Below are positions 26,029-34,980 of a DNA stretch of 34,980 nucleotides, piece by piece. This stretch comes from Deltaproteobacteria bacterium. GTDB taxonomy: Bacteria; Myxococcota_A; UBA9160; UBA4427. Position 1 is the first letter of the stretch. Each line of letters begins with the position of its first letter. The stretch is taken from positions 1 through 34,980 of the forward strand of contig DRKE01000369.1 in assembly GCA_011051925.1 (NCBI GenBank), in the 5' to 3' direction. A model generated the notes under the pieces. It was not told where the DNA came from. It searched no databases and saw only the letters and a program-made list of their open reading frames with translations. Both the position numbers and the translations under genes were made by a program.

Positions 26029-27218
26029 GACGCGGGGTCGTCCAGCTGGGCGCGGGTCCCGTCCAACGCGGGCTGCTCGAACGCTTCCGCGAAAACGGCC
26101 TGGTCCCGATCCTCGTCGACCGGAACGAGCGACCCGCCGGCCGCGTTCCCGGAAGCCTCCACGTTCGCGCGCCGATCGACGAGCCGCAGACGATCGTCCG
26201 GGCTCTTCAGGAAGCCCGGTCGGATCGGCGGCTGGCCGGAGTCGGGATCGGCGCCGTTCTCACGAGCACCGACCTCGGTGTCGCGAGCGTCCCGGTCGTC
26301 GCGAGAGCCCTCGACCTGCCGCATGCCTCGATCGATTCGATCGCCACGATGGACGACAAGGCCCTTGCGCGACGGGTGCTCTCCGAAGCGGGAGTCCGCG
26401 TACCGGAGGGATGGCTCGGCCGACGCCCCTGCGACATTCCCGCCCTCGAAACCGACCGCGAGTGGATCGTGAAACCCGTCGACTCTTCGGGCAGCCGCGG
26501 CGTCAGGCGCATCCGGGGCCCGGTCGCCCTGGCCCATGCGATCGAGAACGCCCTCGCCTTCAGCGACCGCTTCCTCGTCGAGGAATGCATCGACGGGATC
26601 CATCTCGACATCAACGGTCTGGTCATCGACGGCCGGTTCGAGCTGGTTTCGATCGGCCGGCGGCATTTCACGAGGCCCCCCGCCTGCGTGCCGATCCATG
26701 GCGGAATCGCCGGTGGCTGGAGCGCATCGCTCGCCGAAGAGGTCGTCCGGCTGATGCAGGCCTCCGTTGCGGCCTTCGACTATCGCCATGGCCCCGTGAA
26801 GGCCGATCTCATCCAGGACGAGCGCGGTCTCGTCGTCCTCGAACTGGCCGCCCGTTTCCATGGGGACGTCTTCTCCCATCACGTCGCCGAAGCAGCCGGA
26901 CGGCCTCCCGCCGCCCTCGTCTGGCTGGCGCGCCTGGGACTCTGCCCGAAGCCGGTGGAAGGACCCCGCCACGGGGGCTGGTTCGGCGTCTTCGCCGAGA
27001 AGGCCGGCACGATCCGGGCGATCGAGGGACTCGACGAGGTCCGCTCGCTTCCCGGCTTCCGGACCTGGATCCCCCGGCTCGGTCCGGGCGACCCGGTCGG
27101 CTCGCCCGAGGACAACCGAGCCCTCGTGGGCTTCGGGCTGATCGGTTTCGACCGGACGGAAGATCTCTGGGCGGAAGCCGATCGGCGGCGGCAGATGATC
27201 CGGGTGGCGCTCGACTGA
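26025..27218 (+). CDS. ATP-grasp domain protein 3
   Basis: GVVQLGAGPVQRGLLERFRENGLVPILVDRNERPAGRV..., WIVKPVDSSGSRGVRRI, FLVEECIDGIHLDINGL, VLELAARFHGDVF; ATGA overlap at 26025-26028. Confidence 0.92.
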   Translation: MRRGVVQLGAGPVQRGLLERFRENGLVPILVDRNERPAGRVPGSLHVRAPIDEPQTIVRALQEARSDRRLAGVGIGAVLTSTDLGVASVPVVARALDLPHASIDSIATMDDKALARRVLSEAGVRVPEGWLGRRPCDIPALETDREWIVKPVDSSGSRGVRRIRGPVALAHAIENALAFSDRFLVEECIDGIHLDINGLVIDGRFELVSIGRRHFTRPPACVPIHGGIAGGWSASLAEEVVRLMQASVAAFDYRHGPVKADLIQDERGLVVLELAARFHGDVFSHHVAEAAGRPPAALVWLARLGLCPKPVEGPRHGGWFGVFAEKAGTIRAIEGLDEVRSLPGFRTWIPRLGPGDPVGSPEDNRALVGFGLIGFDRTEDLWAEADRRRQMIRVALD

Positions 27219-27327
27219 TCGTCGAAGGGAAACGGTTCGGACGGACGGGTCCCGACCTGGACCGGCCAGGAGAATCCCGACCCGTCATCCGCGTCGAGCC
27301 AGGACGGGGCATCCGCCGGATCCCGCC

Positions 27328-28053
27328 CTATCCCATGAACTGTCCACCGTTCACGTTCAGGACCTGTCCCGTCACGAAGGCCGCGTCATCCGAGGCGAGA
27401 TAGACCGCCGCGGCGGCCACGTCGCCCACCTCGCCGATCCGGCCCAACGGAAGGCCTGCGGCGATCTCGCGCTCTTCGTCTTCGAGCAGGTGTTGGATCA
27501 TCTCCGTCCGGATGAAACCCGGCGAGATCGCGTTCACGCGAACGCCCATCGGCCCCAGGATCCGTGCACAGGATTTCGTGAGCGCGAGGATCGCGGCCTT
27601 CGAGGCCGAATAGTGCGGTGCTTTCGGTCCGCCGAACTGACCGCCGACGGAGGCGATGTTGATCACGACCCCCGAGCCCGCGGCTTCGAAGCGACGGGCG
27701 GCGGCCTGGGTCGCAAAGAACGTGCCCTTGAGATTCGTGTCGAGGGTCCGCTCGTAGCTTGCCTCCGTGATCTCCAGGAAGGGTTCCTGCGCGAGATGAC
27801 CGGCGTTGTTCACCAGGATGTCGAGGCTCCCCAGGCATTCGTCGATCGTTCCGAAGACCTTTTCGAGGCTCGACAGCTTCGTCACGTCGAGTTCGAGACA
27901 GAGCGCGTCGCCGAGCTCCCGGGCGAGCGCACGAGCGCGTTCTTCTTCCCTGCGATAGGTGACGACGACCCGGGCGCCCTCCTCGTGGAAGGCGCGGGCG
28001 ATCTCGGCGCCGATGCCCCGGGCTGAACCCGTGACGAGGGCGACGCGATCCAT
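27328..28053 (-). CDS. Short-chain dehydrogenase/reductase (FabG-like)
   Basis: VALVTGSARGIGAEIARAF, LVNNAG, INIASVGG..HYSASKAAI, INPG-type ISPGFIRTEM. Confidence 0.95.
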   Translation of the reverse strand: MDRVALVTGSARGIGAEIARAFHEEGARVVVTYRREEERARALARELGDALCLELDVTKLSSLEKVFGTIDECLGSLDILVNNAGHLAQEPFLEITEASYERTLDTNLKGTFFATQAAARRFEAAGSGVVINIASVGGQFGGPKAPHYSASKAAILALTKSCARILGPMGVRVNAISPGFIRTEMIQHLLEDEEREIAAGLPLGRIGEVGDVAAAAVYLASDDAAFVTGQVLNVNGGQFMG

Positions 28054-28397
28054 CAGTCGACGACCGGCTCCCAGACGATCGAGCACGATTCTTCCTCCCG
28101 GCATGGGACCCCGTCTGCCCCGATCCCGGCATCGGACGCGGACGACACCGCCAATGCCTGATCCGAACGAAGGGCCGCAGCCCGATCGGGCGACGAGCCG
28201 CCCCTCCCGTCTATCGGCCGATTCCGTGCAAGACCGAGGGATAAGTGCGCGGAAAAAGAGGGCGATCGATCACGAGGGTGTGGCTGCGGAAAGGACCGGA
28301 GAGGGTCTCGGGCGTTCCCCGGAATCGCCCTGGCGTCGTTCCGGCCGGGAAGCCATGCCGACCGACCCATGCCCGACCGACAAGAGGGGGAAGTCGC

Positions 28398-28697
28398 TCA
28401 GCCCGGAACGCCGTTCACGAGGATGGCGAAATGGTTCGAGGTCGCCGCGTGTCGTTTGGGAATCAGCGCCTGGTAGTCCCCCGATTCGTAGAGCGCCTTC
28501 GCCTCCTCCTTCGATCCGAAGCGCAGGACGATCGTCTGATGCCCCGCACTTTCGCCTTCGAGCCGCTCGGTCGCAGGATCGAAGGCGATGAGCTGGCAGG
28601 CGTCGCCGATCTTCATGACCGAACCGGCCGAAGCGGAATATTCCGCGTAGCCTTCGGGGTCCTCGACGTTGTAGTTGACGATCAGATAGGCGGGCAT
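28398..28697 (-). CDS. DUF1330 family protein
   Basis: MPAYLIVNYNVEDPEGYAEYSAS...VLRFGSKEEAKALYESGDYQALIPKRHAATSNHFAILVNGV. Confidence 0.9.
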   Translation of the reverse strand: MPAYLIVNYNVEDPEGYAEYSASAGSVMKIGDACQLIAFDPATERLEGESAGHQTIVLRFGSKEEAKALYESGDYQALIPKRHAATSNHFAILVNGVPG

Positions 28698-28729
28698 TCC
28701 GAATCCTCGACGGGATAGAATCGTGGGGT

Positions 28730-30514
28730 TTGCGAACATCGGACAATGACCGATCGGGAGGCGCGGCGCCAGCCTCGAGGTGCGGCCGGTCGGAAGAGGG
28801 GTTTCCGCTGTCTCGTCTCGATCTCGCCGTCATCGCTGCCTACCTCGCGATCACGCTCGGCTGGGGTGCGTGGCACGCGCGACGCGCGTCGAGGGACACG
28901 ACCGCCTTTTTCGTCGCCGATCGGACGCTCCCCTGGTGGCTCGCGGGAACCTCGATCGTCGCAACGACCTTCGCGGCGGATACGCCGCTGGCGATCGCCG
29001 GTCTGGTCGCGGTCGATGGCATCTCTGGAAACTGGTTCTGGTGGGCCGACGTCCTGCCCGTCGTGATCGGCACCTTCATCGTGAGCCATCTCTGGCGTCG
29101 CAGCCGGGTCCTCACGGACAACGAGATCTCTGAACTCCGCTATGGCGGCCGCCCCGCCGCCGGGCTTCGCCTTTTCCGGGCGCTCTATTTCGGCGTGCTT
29201 CGCAACGCGATCGTGATGGGCTGGGTGAACCTCGCCATGGTGAAGATCCTTTCGCTGGCCCTCGGATTGGACGAGGAGGCCAGTGGGCTCGTCCTCGCCG
29301 GACTCTTCGCCCTGACGGTGCTCTATACGCTTCTCTCGGGCCTGCTCGGCGTCGTGCTCACCGATTTCCTGCAATTCGGACTCGCCCTCATGGGTGGGGT
29401 GGCGCTGGCCTTCCTCGCACTCGAGGAAGTCGGTGGGCTCGGCCACCTCGTCGAAGCGTTCCGCCTTGCCCCCGACGTCCTGCGGCTCGTTCCGTCGCCC
29501 GGAAACAACGAGGCCTTCTGGGCCTTCGTCGCCTATGTCGGCGTCAAGAGCTGGTCGAGCGGCAATACCGAGGGCAGCGGCTACGTCGCCCAGCGGATCC
29601 TGTCGACGCGCAGCGAGAGGGACGCCCGTCTGGCTTCCCTCTGGTATGCGATCGCCCATTTCGCCCTGCGGCCATGGCCCTGGATCATCGTCGGACTCGT
29701 CGCCCTCGTCCGCTTTCCCGGCCTCGAGGATCCCGAGGCCGGCTATGTGCGGGTGATGCTCGAGGTCCTGCCGAGCGGGCTTCTGGGCCTCGTGCTGGCC
29801 GCGTTCTTCGCTGCCTACATGTCGACGATCGATACCCAGCTGAACTGGGGCGCTTCCTATCTCACGCATGACGTCTATGAACGCTTCCTCGATCCCGGGG
29901 CCTCGCAGGCGAGACGGATCGTCGTCGCACGGGCGAGCGTCGTGCTCCTCGCCACAGCGGGCGTCGGCGCCACCCTCGCCATGGATTCCATCGCTGGAGC
30001 CTGGAGATTCCTGGCGATGATCAGCGCGGGAACGGGGCTCGTCGGACTCCTTCGCTGGCTCTGGTGGCGGATCAACGCGTGGAGCGAGATCGCCGTCATG
30101 ACCGCCTCGCTCCTGGGCGCGAACCTCGTCGGCGTCTTCAGTGACATCGCCTTCCCCTTCTCTCTCGTGCTCGTCGTCCTCTTCGCGCTCCCCATCGCCT
30201 TCGCGGTCACCCTGGCGACGCCACCCGAGGAGGCCGCCACGCTGAAGGCCTTTTTCGTTCGTGTCCGACCCGCGGGCGCCTGGGCGCCCGTCGCTCGGAT
30301 GACCGGGCTTCCCTGCCGACGGATCGGTCTCCGCCCGTGGCTCGACGTCGCCGCCGCCACCTTCGGCATCTACGCCGCCATCGCGAGCACGGGCTGGCTC
30401 CTCTTCGGAGAATCGTTCCGGGGAGTGCTGGCGGGCGGCCTGGCGATCGGACTGCTCGCCTTCTCGATCCAGGGGGCCGAGGCCTGCCCGGCTGCCGAAT
30501 CCCGAAGGCGCTGA
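28730..30514 (+). CDS. Sodium:solute symporter family protein
   Basis: FFVADRTLPWWLAGTSIVATTFAADTPLAIAGL...ISELRYGGRP...LYTLLSGLLGVVLTDFLQFGL; TTG start at 28730, true start uncertain. Confidence 0.9.
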   Translation: MRTSDNDRSGGAAPASRCGRSEEGFPLSRLDLAVIAAYLAITLGWGAWHARRASRDTTAFFVADRTLPWWLAGTSIVATTFAADTPLAIAGLVAVDGISGNWFWWADVLPVVIGTFIVSHLWRRSRVLTDNEISELRYGGRPAAGLRLFRALYFGVLRNAIVMGWVNLAMVKILSLALGLDEEASGLVLAGLFALTVLYTLLSGLLGVVLTDFLQFGLALMGGVALAFLALEEVGGLGHLVEAFRLAPDVLRLVPSPGNNEAFWAFVAYVGVKSWSSGNTEGSGYVAQRILSTRSERDARLASLWYAIAHFALRPWPWIIVGLVALVRFPGLEDPEAGYVRVMLEVLPSGLLGLVLAAFFAAYMSTIDTQLNWGASYLTHDVYERFLDPGASQARRIVVARASVVLLATAGVGATLAMDSIAGAWRFLAMISAGTGLVGLLRWLWWRINAWSEIAVMTASLLGANLVGVFSDIAFPFSLVLVVLFALPIAFAVTLATPPEEAATLKAFFVRVRPAGAWAPVARMTGLPCRRIGLRPWLDVAAATFGIYAAIASTGWLLFGESFRGVLAGGLAIGLLAFSIQGAEACPAAESRRR

Positions 30515-30520
30515 TCCGCA

Positions 30521-30532
30521 GCCGGATCCGGC
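30521..30532. terminator. 12-bp perfect palindrome GCCGGATCCGGC just after the symporter stop (terminator or operator)
   Basis: Self-complementary, 7 nt after the stop codon; no U tract. Confidence 0.25.
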
Positions 30533-30677
30533 CTCACCCCGGCCTTGCAGGAGAGCGGGCGGATGGGCTTCACTTGCCGGTCTACGACCCACGAGAGCCC
30601 GCCACGTCACGATCCTTCGAGCCCGCGACCCACGGCCGACTCGCGGCGCGCGTGAGGAACCGAAACGGGAGCCCAGG

Positions 30678-31655
30678 ATGCCGATTCTCGATGCCAGACA
30701 CGACCGCATGCATCCCGTCGAAGGCGAATCCGCCTGGAGCGAGTCCTACTACTTCAACGGATACGATCCCCACGAGGATGTCGGCCTCTATACGCGAATC
30801 GGCATCCGGCCCAACGAAGGCACGATGGACGTGATGCTCGCCAGTTGGCAGCCCGGCAACCGATTGGCCTTCGCACGCGCCGTCCGGGAGCAGGACGAGA
30901 TGTGCGAATCGCCCCTCGAGGTCGGCGGCGTGCGTTATGCCTGCCTCGAGGAGGGTCGGCGCTGGCGCCTCACGGCGGATTGCGACGCCAGGCTCTATTC
31001 CCTCGGCACCCGGGAGCAGGCCGACACCCGCCTCGTCCTGGATCTCGAGTTCGAGGCCTTGATGCCGATGGTCGGCGTCGACGGTCAGGGAGCGCAGGGA
31101 AGCGGCGCGAGTGCCGCCACGGGCCAGGCCACGGGCAAGGGCCATCTCGAGCAGGCGGGGCGCTGGTCGGGATGGATCGAGGCGGACGGAAAGCGGCTGA
31201 CGCTCGGCGAACAGGCCCGGGGCAACCGCGACAAGTCCTGGGGGCCGCGCCGCTGGGGCGGCCCGAAGATGTGGCGCTGGTTCTCGATCAACATCTCCGA
31301 CGACATCCATTTCGGCGGCATCCGGATCGGTACGGACGCCGGCGATCTCCATCGCGGCTGGGTCTGGCGCGATGGCGAACTCACGAGCCTCGTCGAATGG
31401 CGTATTCGAACGGAGACCCGAGCCGACGGGATCACCCAGAAGACCTGCTTCGTGACGGCGGTCGACAAGCGTGGTCGTGAACACGTGCTTCGGGGTGACG
31501 TCCTGCGGGTCTTTCCGGGGGGCGCCCGAGCCGGTCGGACGGTCGTGAACGAAGGACTCACGCGCTGGACCCTCGATGGGATGACGGGCCACGGAATCGC
31601 CGAATACCTTCATCAATTCGACGACGAAGGCCGCCCGCTCGTTCCGATCGAATGA
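30678..31655 (+). CDS. DUF7064/DUF7065-like protein of unknown function
   Basis: ESYYFNGYDPHEDVGLYTRIGIRPNEG...GRWSGWI..DGKRLTLGEQARGNRDKSWGPRRWGGPKMWRWFSINI; family name from memory. Confidence 0.75.
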   Translation: MPILDARHDRMHPVEGESAWSESYYFNGYDPHEDVGLYTRIGIRPNEGTMDVMLASWQPGNRLAFARAVREQDEMCESPLEVGGVRYACLEEGRRWRLTADCDARLYSLGTREQADTRLVLDLEFEALMPMVGVDGQGAQGSGASAATGQATGKGHLEQAGRWSGWIEADGKRLTLGEQARGNRDKSWGPRRWGGPKMWRWFSINISDDIHFGGIRIGTDAGDLHRGWVWRDGELTSLVEWRIRTETRADGITQKTCFVTAVDKRGREHVLRGDVLRVFPGGARAGRTVVNEGLTRWTLDGMTGHGIAEYLHQFDDEGRPLVPIE

Positions 31656-31748
31656 CGGCAGACGAGGGGGCGCCTGGCCCCGGCCCGGCCTGTCCCGCTC
31701 CTCCGCAGTCGGACGGAGTGGGAAGAGTGGGAAGAAAAGGCGGATCCG

Positions 31749-32162
31749 ATGCTCGATCAACCCGACATGGCGACGCTCCTGGGGGCCATCGCGCGAACCC
31801 TCGACGATGAGGTCCTGGCCTCGACCGCGGGACCCGCGCAACACGCGGTCCGGGTGATCGCGAATCTCTGTCGGATCCTCGAGCGGGAGATCCATCTCGG
31901 GCCGACCGCCGCGGAAACATCCCGCCGGGCCCTGGCCGATCTGCTGGGGCGGGACGCGCCGCTTCCGGAGCTGGTCGGAGAACTCGATGCGCGGCTTCGC
32001 CAGGGAACGGACGACGGCCGCTCCGCGCATCGGGATTCCGAGGCCCACGTGGCCAACGCTCCGAGGGCGGACGATGCGGATTTCGACGAACGGGTCCGCT
32101 TGCTGCTGCTGGCCGACGTGGAACGGCGACTCGCGATCGACCGACCGGGATACGCCTCATGA
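31749..32162 (+). CDS. DUF6285-like small protein
   Basis: HAVRVIANLCRILEREIHLGPTAAE... directly upstream of, and ATGA-overlapping, the APH-family gene, the usual context of this family. Confidence 0.75.
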   Translation: MLDQPDMATLLGAIARTLDDEVLASTAGPAQHAVRVIANLCRILEREIHLGPTAAETSRRALADLLGRDAPLPELVGELDARLRQGTDDGRSAHRDSEAHVANAPRADDADFDERVRLLLLADVERRLAIDRPGYAS

Positions 32163-33124
32163 GCGCGAAGGATGCGGAAGGCGTCACCCGTCATCTGGCA
32201 GGACTCTTCCCGGACGTCGACGAGGTCCGGATCACGGGGGTCGCCTCCGTCGGGGCGCAGCGCAAGACGCTCTTCATCGACCTCGTCCGGAACGGCGAAA
32301 CGAAGAAGGCCGTGGCGCAGATCGCGGGTCGGGCCCTCGACGTCTCGGACACGGGGCTCGAAGCCGCGCTGCTGCGAGCCGCGCGGGCGGGCGGCGTCGC
32401 GGTCCCGCGGGTCCTCGCCTGGGACGAAAAGACGGGCACCCTCGTCACGAGCCATGTCGAAGGCGAATCGATCCCGCGACGGATCCTCCGGAAGATCGAG
32501 GCGGATGCGGGTCTGGGGCCGAAACTGACGACCGACTGCGGCTCGGCACTCGCCGCGATCCACCGGATCCCGACCGATGCCTTCGAGCGCCTTCCAGCCC
32601 CGGCCGATCCCTTCGACTATGCGAACGATCTCGAACGGCTGCTCGAAACGCTGACGACACCCCATCCGAGCTTCCGGCTCGGACTCCGCTGGCTCCGCCG
32701 CCATGCGATTCCCAGCGTCCCACAGGAGGCGATCGTTCATGGGGATTTCCGACTCGGAAACCTGCTCGTCTCGGACGATGGCCTCTCCGCCGTCCTCGAT
32801 TGGGAGCTCGCCCATCGCGGCGATCCGATGGAGGACCTGGCCTGGCTCTGCCTGCGGACCTGGCGATTCGGGAACGACGATCGCACGGTCGGTGGATTCG
32901 GAAGTCTCGACGGATTGCGCGAGGCCTACGCCGAGGCCGGGGGCGAATGGCGAGACGAGGCCTTCGCGTGGTGGACGGTGGCGAGAACCCTCTGGTGGGG
33001 ACTCGGTCTCGCCCGACAGGCCCAGGCCTTCGTGGGCGGCGAGGCGGACTCGATCGTCCTGGCCGCCAGCGGACGACGCGTGGTCGAGCTCGAGTACGAT
33101 CTGCTTCGCATGATCGGCGCATGA
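32159..33124 (+). CDS. Phosphotransferase (APH) family protein, ACAD10-N-terminal-like
   Basis: IVHGDFRLGNLLVSDDGLSAVLDWELAHRGDPMEDLAWLCLRTWRFG. Confidence 0.93.
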   Translation: MSAKDAEGVTRHLAGLFPDVDEVRITGVASVGAQRKTLFIDLVRNGETKKAVAQIAGRALDVSDTGLEAALLRAARAGGVAVPRVLAWDEKTGTLVTSHVEGESIPRRILRKIEADAGLGPKLTTDCGSALAAIHRIPTDAFERLPAPADPFDYANDLERLLETLTTPHPSFRLGLRWLRRHAIPSVPQEAIVHGDFRLGNLLVSDDGLSAVLDWELAHRGDPMEDLAWLCLRTWRFGNDDRTVGGFGSLDGLREAYAEAGGEWRDEAFAWWTVARTLWWGLGLARQAQAFVGGEADSIVLAASGRRVVELEYDLLRMIGA

Positions 33125-33230
33125 TGGAGGGCCGTCGGAACGGGGGCGGGCCGTCCCCGCCATCAGCCCATCGCGGACAGGGGCCGGAAGCCACGGGGAT
33201 CGGCAGACGGAGAAGAGGAGACGGACGACG

Positions 33231-33974
33231 GTGTTCGATCTGAGGGGCAGGGTCGCGCTGGTGACCGGCGCTGGGCGGCATGTCGGCCTCGCGATCGCCG
33301 AGGCCCTCGCGCGCCAGGGTGCCGCGGTCGCAATCAACGACGTCGTGGCCGACCGGGCCCACGCCGCCGCCGAAGGATTGGCCCGGACGGGGGCACAGGC
33401 GCTTGCGGTCCCTGCCGACATGACCGATCTCGGAGCCGTCGAAGAGGCCGTCGCCGCGGTCGGATCGCAGCTCGGCCCGGTCGACATCCTCGTCTCGAAC
33501 GCGGGCAACGCGGGCGCAGCGCCCGCCCTGCCCACCCCGTTTCTCGACATGGCGCCCGGCGACTGGCATCGGTACATCGACATCAATTTCTACGCCGTCC
33601 TGAACGGGATCCATGCCGTCCTGCCGGGGATGTGCCGTCGAAACCACGGGCGCATCATCACGATCTCATCGGACGCGGGACGGGCGGGCGTCGGCATGGG
33701 CATGTCGGTCTACAGCGGCGGCAAGGCGGCCGCGATGGGCTTCCAGCGATCCCTCGCCTGTGAAGTCGGCCCGCAGCAGGTCACGGTGAATACGATCGCC
33801 CTGGGTCTCGTTCCCGGAGATTGGGATGCGGGTTCGCCGGACAAGATCCCCCTCGGACGGTTCGGGACGCCCGACGATGTCGGACCGGCCGCCGTCTTCT
33901 TCGCTTCCGACGAAGCGGGCTGGGTCACGGGACAGGTGCTGTCGGTCAATGGCGGCTATTTCCGGAACCTGTGA
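33231..33974 (+). CDS. Short-chain dehydrogenase/reductase
   Basis: VALVTGAGRHVGLAIAEALARQGAAVAINDV, VSNAGNAG, ITISSDAG..VYSGGKAA; GTG start. Confidence 0.94.
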   Translation: MFDLRGRVALVTGAGRHVGLAIAEALARQGAAVAINDVVADRAHAAAEGLARTGAQALAVPADMTDLGAVEEAVAAVGSQLGPVDILVSNAGNAGAAPALPTPFLDMAPGDWHRYIDINFYAVLNGIHAVLPGMCRRNHGRIITISSDAGRAGVGMGMSVYSGGKAAAMGFQRSLACEVGPQQVTVNTIALGLVPGDWDAGSPDKIPLGRFGTPDDVGPAAVFFASDEAGWVTGQVLSVNGGYFRNL

Positions 33975-34055
33975 TCCGGGGGATCCGGACACACGATGCG
34001 GAAGGACACGAGGACAAGAGGGGTCGGCGGATCGGCCTTGCGGAAGGGAGTCCCG

Positions 34056-34844
34056 ATGAAGTGCAGTCTCGAAGGCAAGGTCGCGCTCGTGACCGGCGGG
34101 AGCGGAGGGATCGGCAGGGCGACCCTGCGTCGTTTCGTCGAAGAAGGAGCGGCCGTGGTCTGCGCGGACATCGACGAGGAGGGCGGAAAGAAGATCGTCG
34201 GGGAGCTCGAGGCCGCTGGTGGGCGAGCGCGCTTCACGCGCTGTGACGTGAGCCGGCTCGAGGAAGTGACCGCGAGTGTCGACGAGGCCGTCCGGGAATT
34301 CGGCCGGATCGACATCCTCTTCAACAACGCGGCGACCAGCACCGGGGGCTATGTCGCGGATCTCGACCCCGAAGGTTGGGACCGGAGCCTGCGCGTCATG
34401 CTGACCGCAGCGATGTACGGCATGAAGGCGGCCATCCCCCACATGCTGGAGCAGGGCGGCGGATCGATCATCTCGACCTCCTCGATCTATGGCCACGTTT
34501 CGAGTCCCGGCAATGCGCCCTACGCCACGGCCAAGGCCGGGCTCGTCAATCTCACGCGCACGGCCGCCCTCGAATACGGACGCCGGGGAATCCGCGTGAA
34601 CGCGGTCTGCCCCGGTGCGGTCGAAACCCCGATGCTCGACGCCGTCGTGGGCCTCGGGCTGAAGAGCCGGGAAGCGATCGCCGACATGCATGCGCTGGGC
34701 AGGACGATCCGTCCGGAAGAGGTCGCCAATCTCGTCCTTTTTCTCGCCAGCGACGAGGCCTCGGCGATCACGGGACAGTCGATCGTGATCGACGGTGGAC
34801 TGCTCGCCGGTTGTGATCTCACGGGTGTTCCGCCGATGGGCTGA
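34056..34844 (+). CDS. Short-chain dehydrogenase/reductase
   Basis: KVALVTGGSGGIGRATLRRF, LFNNAATS, ISTSSIYGH..PYATAKAGLVNLTR, VNAVCPGAVETPM. Confidence 0.95.
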   Translation: MKCSLEGKVALVTGGSGGIGRATLRRFVEEGAAVVCADIDEEGGKKIVGELEAAGGRARFTRCDVSRLEEVTASVDEAVREFGRIDILFNNAATSTGGYVADLDPEGWDRSLRVMLTAAMYGMKAAIPHMLEQGGGSIISTSSIYGHVSSPGNAPYATAKAGLVNLTRTAALEYGRRGIRVNAVCPGAVETPMLDAVVGLGLKSREAIADMHALGRTIRPEEVANLVLFLASDEASAITGQSIVIDGGLLAGCDLTGVPPMG

Positions 34845-34980
34845 TCACCAGGGCCCGTCGTCGTCCGTCACCACCCGAGTCTCCGGTTCCAGGCCCCTTC
34901 GCTTCCCGCCGAATCCTTCGAGCGCCTCGACGGCCTCCTTCACGCTCGCCACCTGCTGGATCCGGGCACGCCCGACCAGC
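34845..34980 (-). CDS. C-terminal fragment of a gene running off the right edge
   Basis: Reverse strand open from the edge to TGA at 34847-34845: LVGRARIQQVASVKEAVEALEGFGGKRRGLEPETRVVTDDDGPW; plausible coding composition but no family recognised. Confidence 0.45.
   Translation of the reverse strand, partial: LVGRARIQQVASVKEAVEALEGFGGKRRGLEPETRVVTDDDGPW

Noticed and set aside
25170-26972. 600-aa minus-strand ORF
   Set aside because: Antisense to ATP-grasps 2 and 3; low-complexity Arg/Ser/Pro-rich C-terminal half.
28682-30709. 675-aa minus-strand ORF
   Set aside because: Antisense to the symporter; charge-rich, consistent with antisense of hydrophobic codons.
31757-33586. 609-aa minus-strand ORF
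   Set aside because: Antisense to the DUF6285-like/APH/SDR genes.
1-34980. CRISPR arrays, tRNA/rRNA genes, insertion sequences or phage genes
   Set aside because: Looked for repeat-spacer periodicity, tRNA-like cloverleafs and transposase/integrase motifs while reading; none seen. A tRNAscan/Infernal run would be needed to exclude small RNAs.

Overview
High-GC bacterial chromosomal window, apparently environmental and possibly deltaproteobacterial-like, although taxonomy cannot be settled from the sequence alone. It holds about 28 supported protein-coding genes, two of them cut by the window edges. I saw no tRNA, rRNA, CRISPR, transposase or phage genes. Most of the window is catabolic/accessory metabolism: a c-di-GMP signalling protein, a TetR-amidohydrolase-AKR unit, SAM methyltransferase, DsrE plus rhodanese, MDR dehydrogenase, an ECH/lipoprotein/LLM-oxidoreductase operon, APC permease, P450, nitronate monooxygenase, SDRs, a sodium/solute symporter and a DUF7064-like/DUF6285-like/APH kinase operon. 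The most unusual part is 18.2-27.2 kb. It contains a DUF115/Maf-like glycosyltransferase, a DXS-like transketolase, and a divergent, translationally coupled operon of three paralogous ATP-grasp proteins interrupted by a zinc-ribbon C-methyltransferase-like protein. The operon is preceded by a 17-codon leader ORF whose stop codon overlaps the start of the first ATP-grasp gene (ATGA). The middle ATP-grasp looks catalytically degenerate. This resembles an uncharacterised surface-glycan or small-molecule/peptide ligation pathway. All family calls come from reading motifs by eye; no searches were run.
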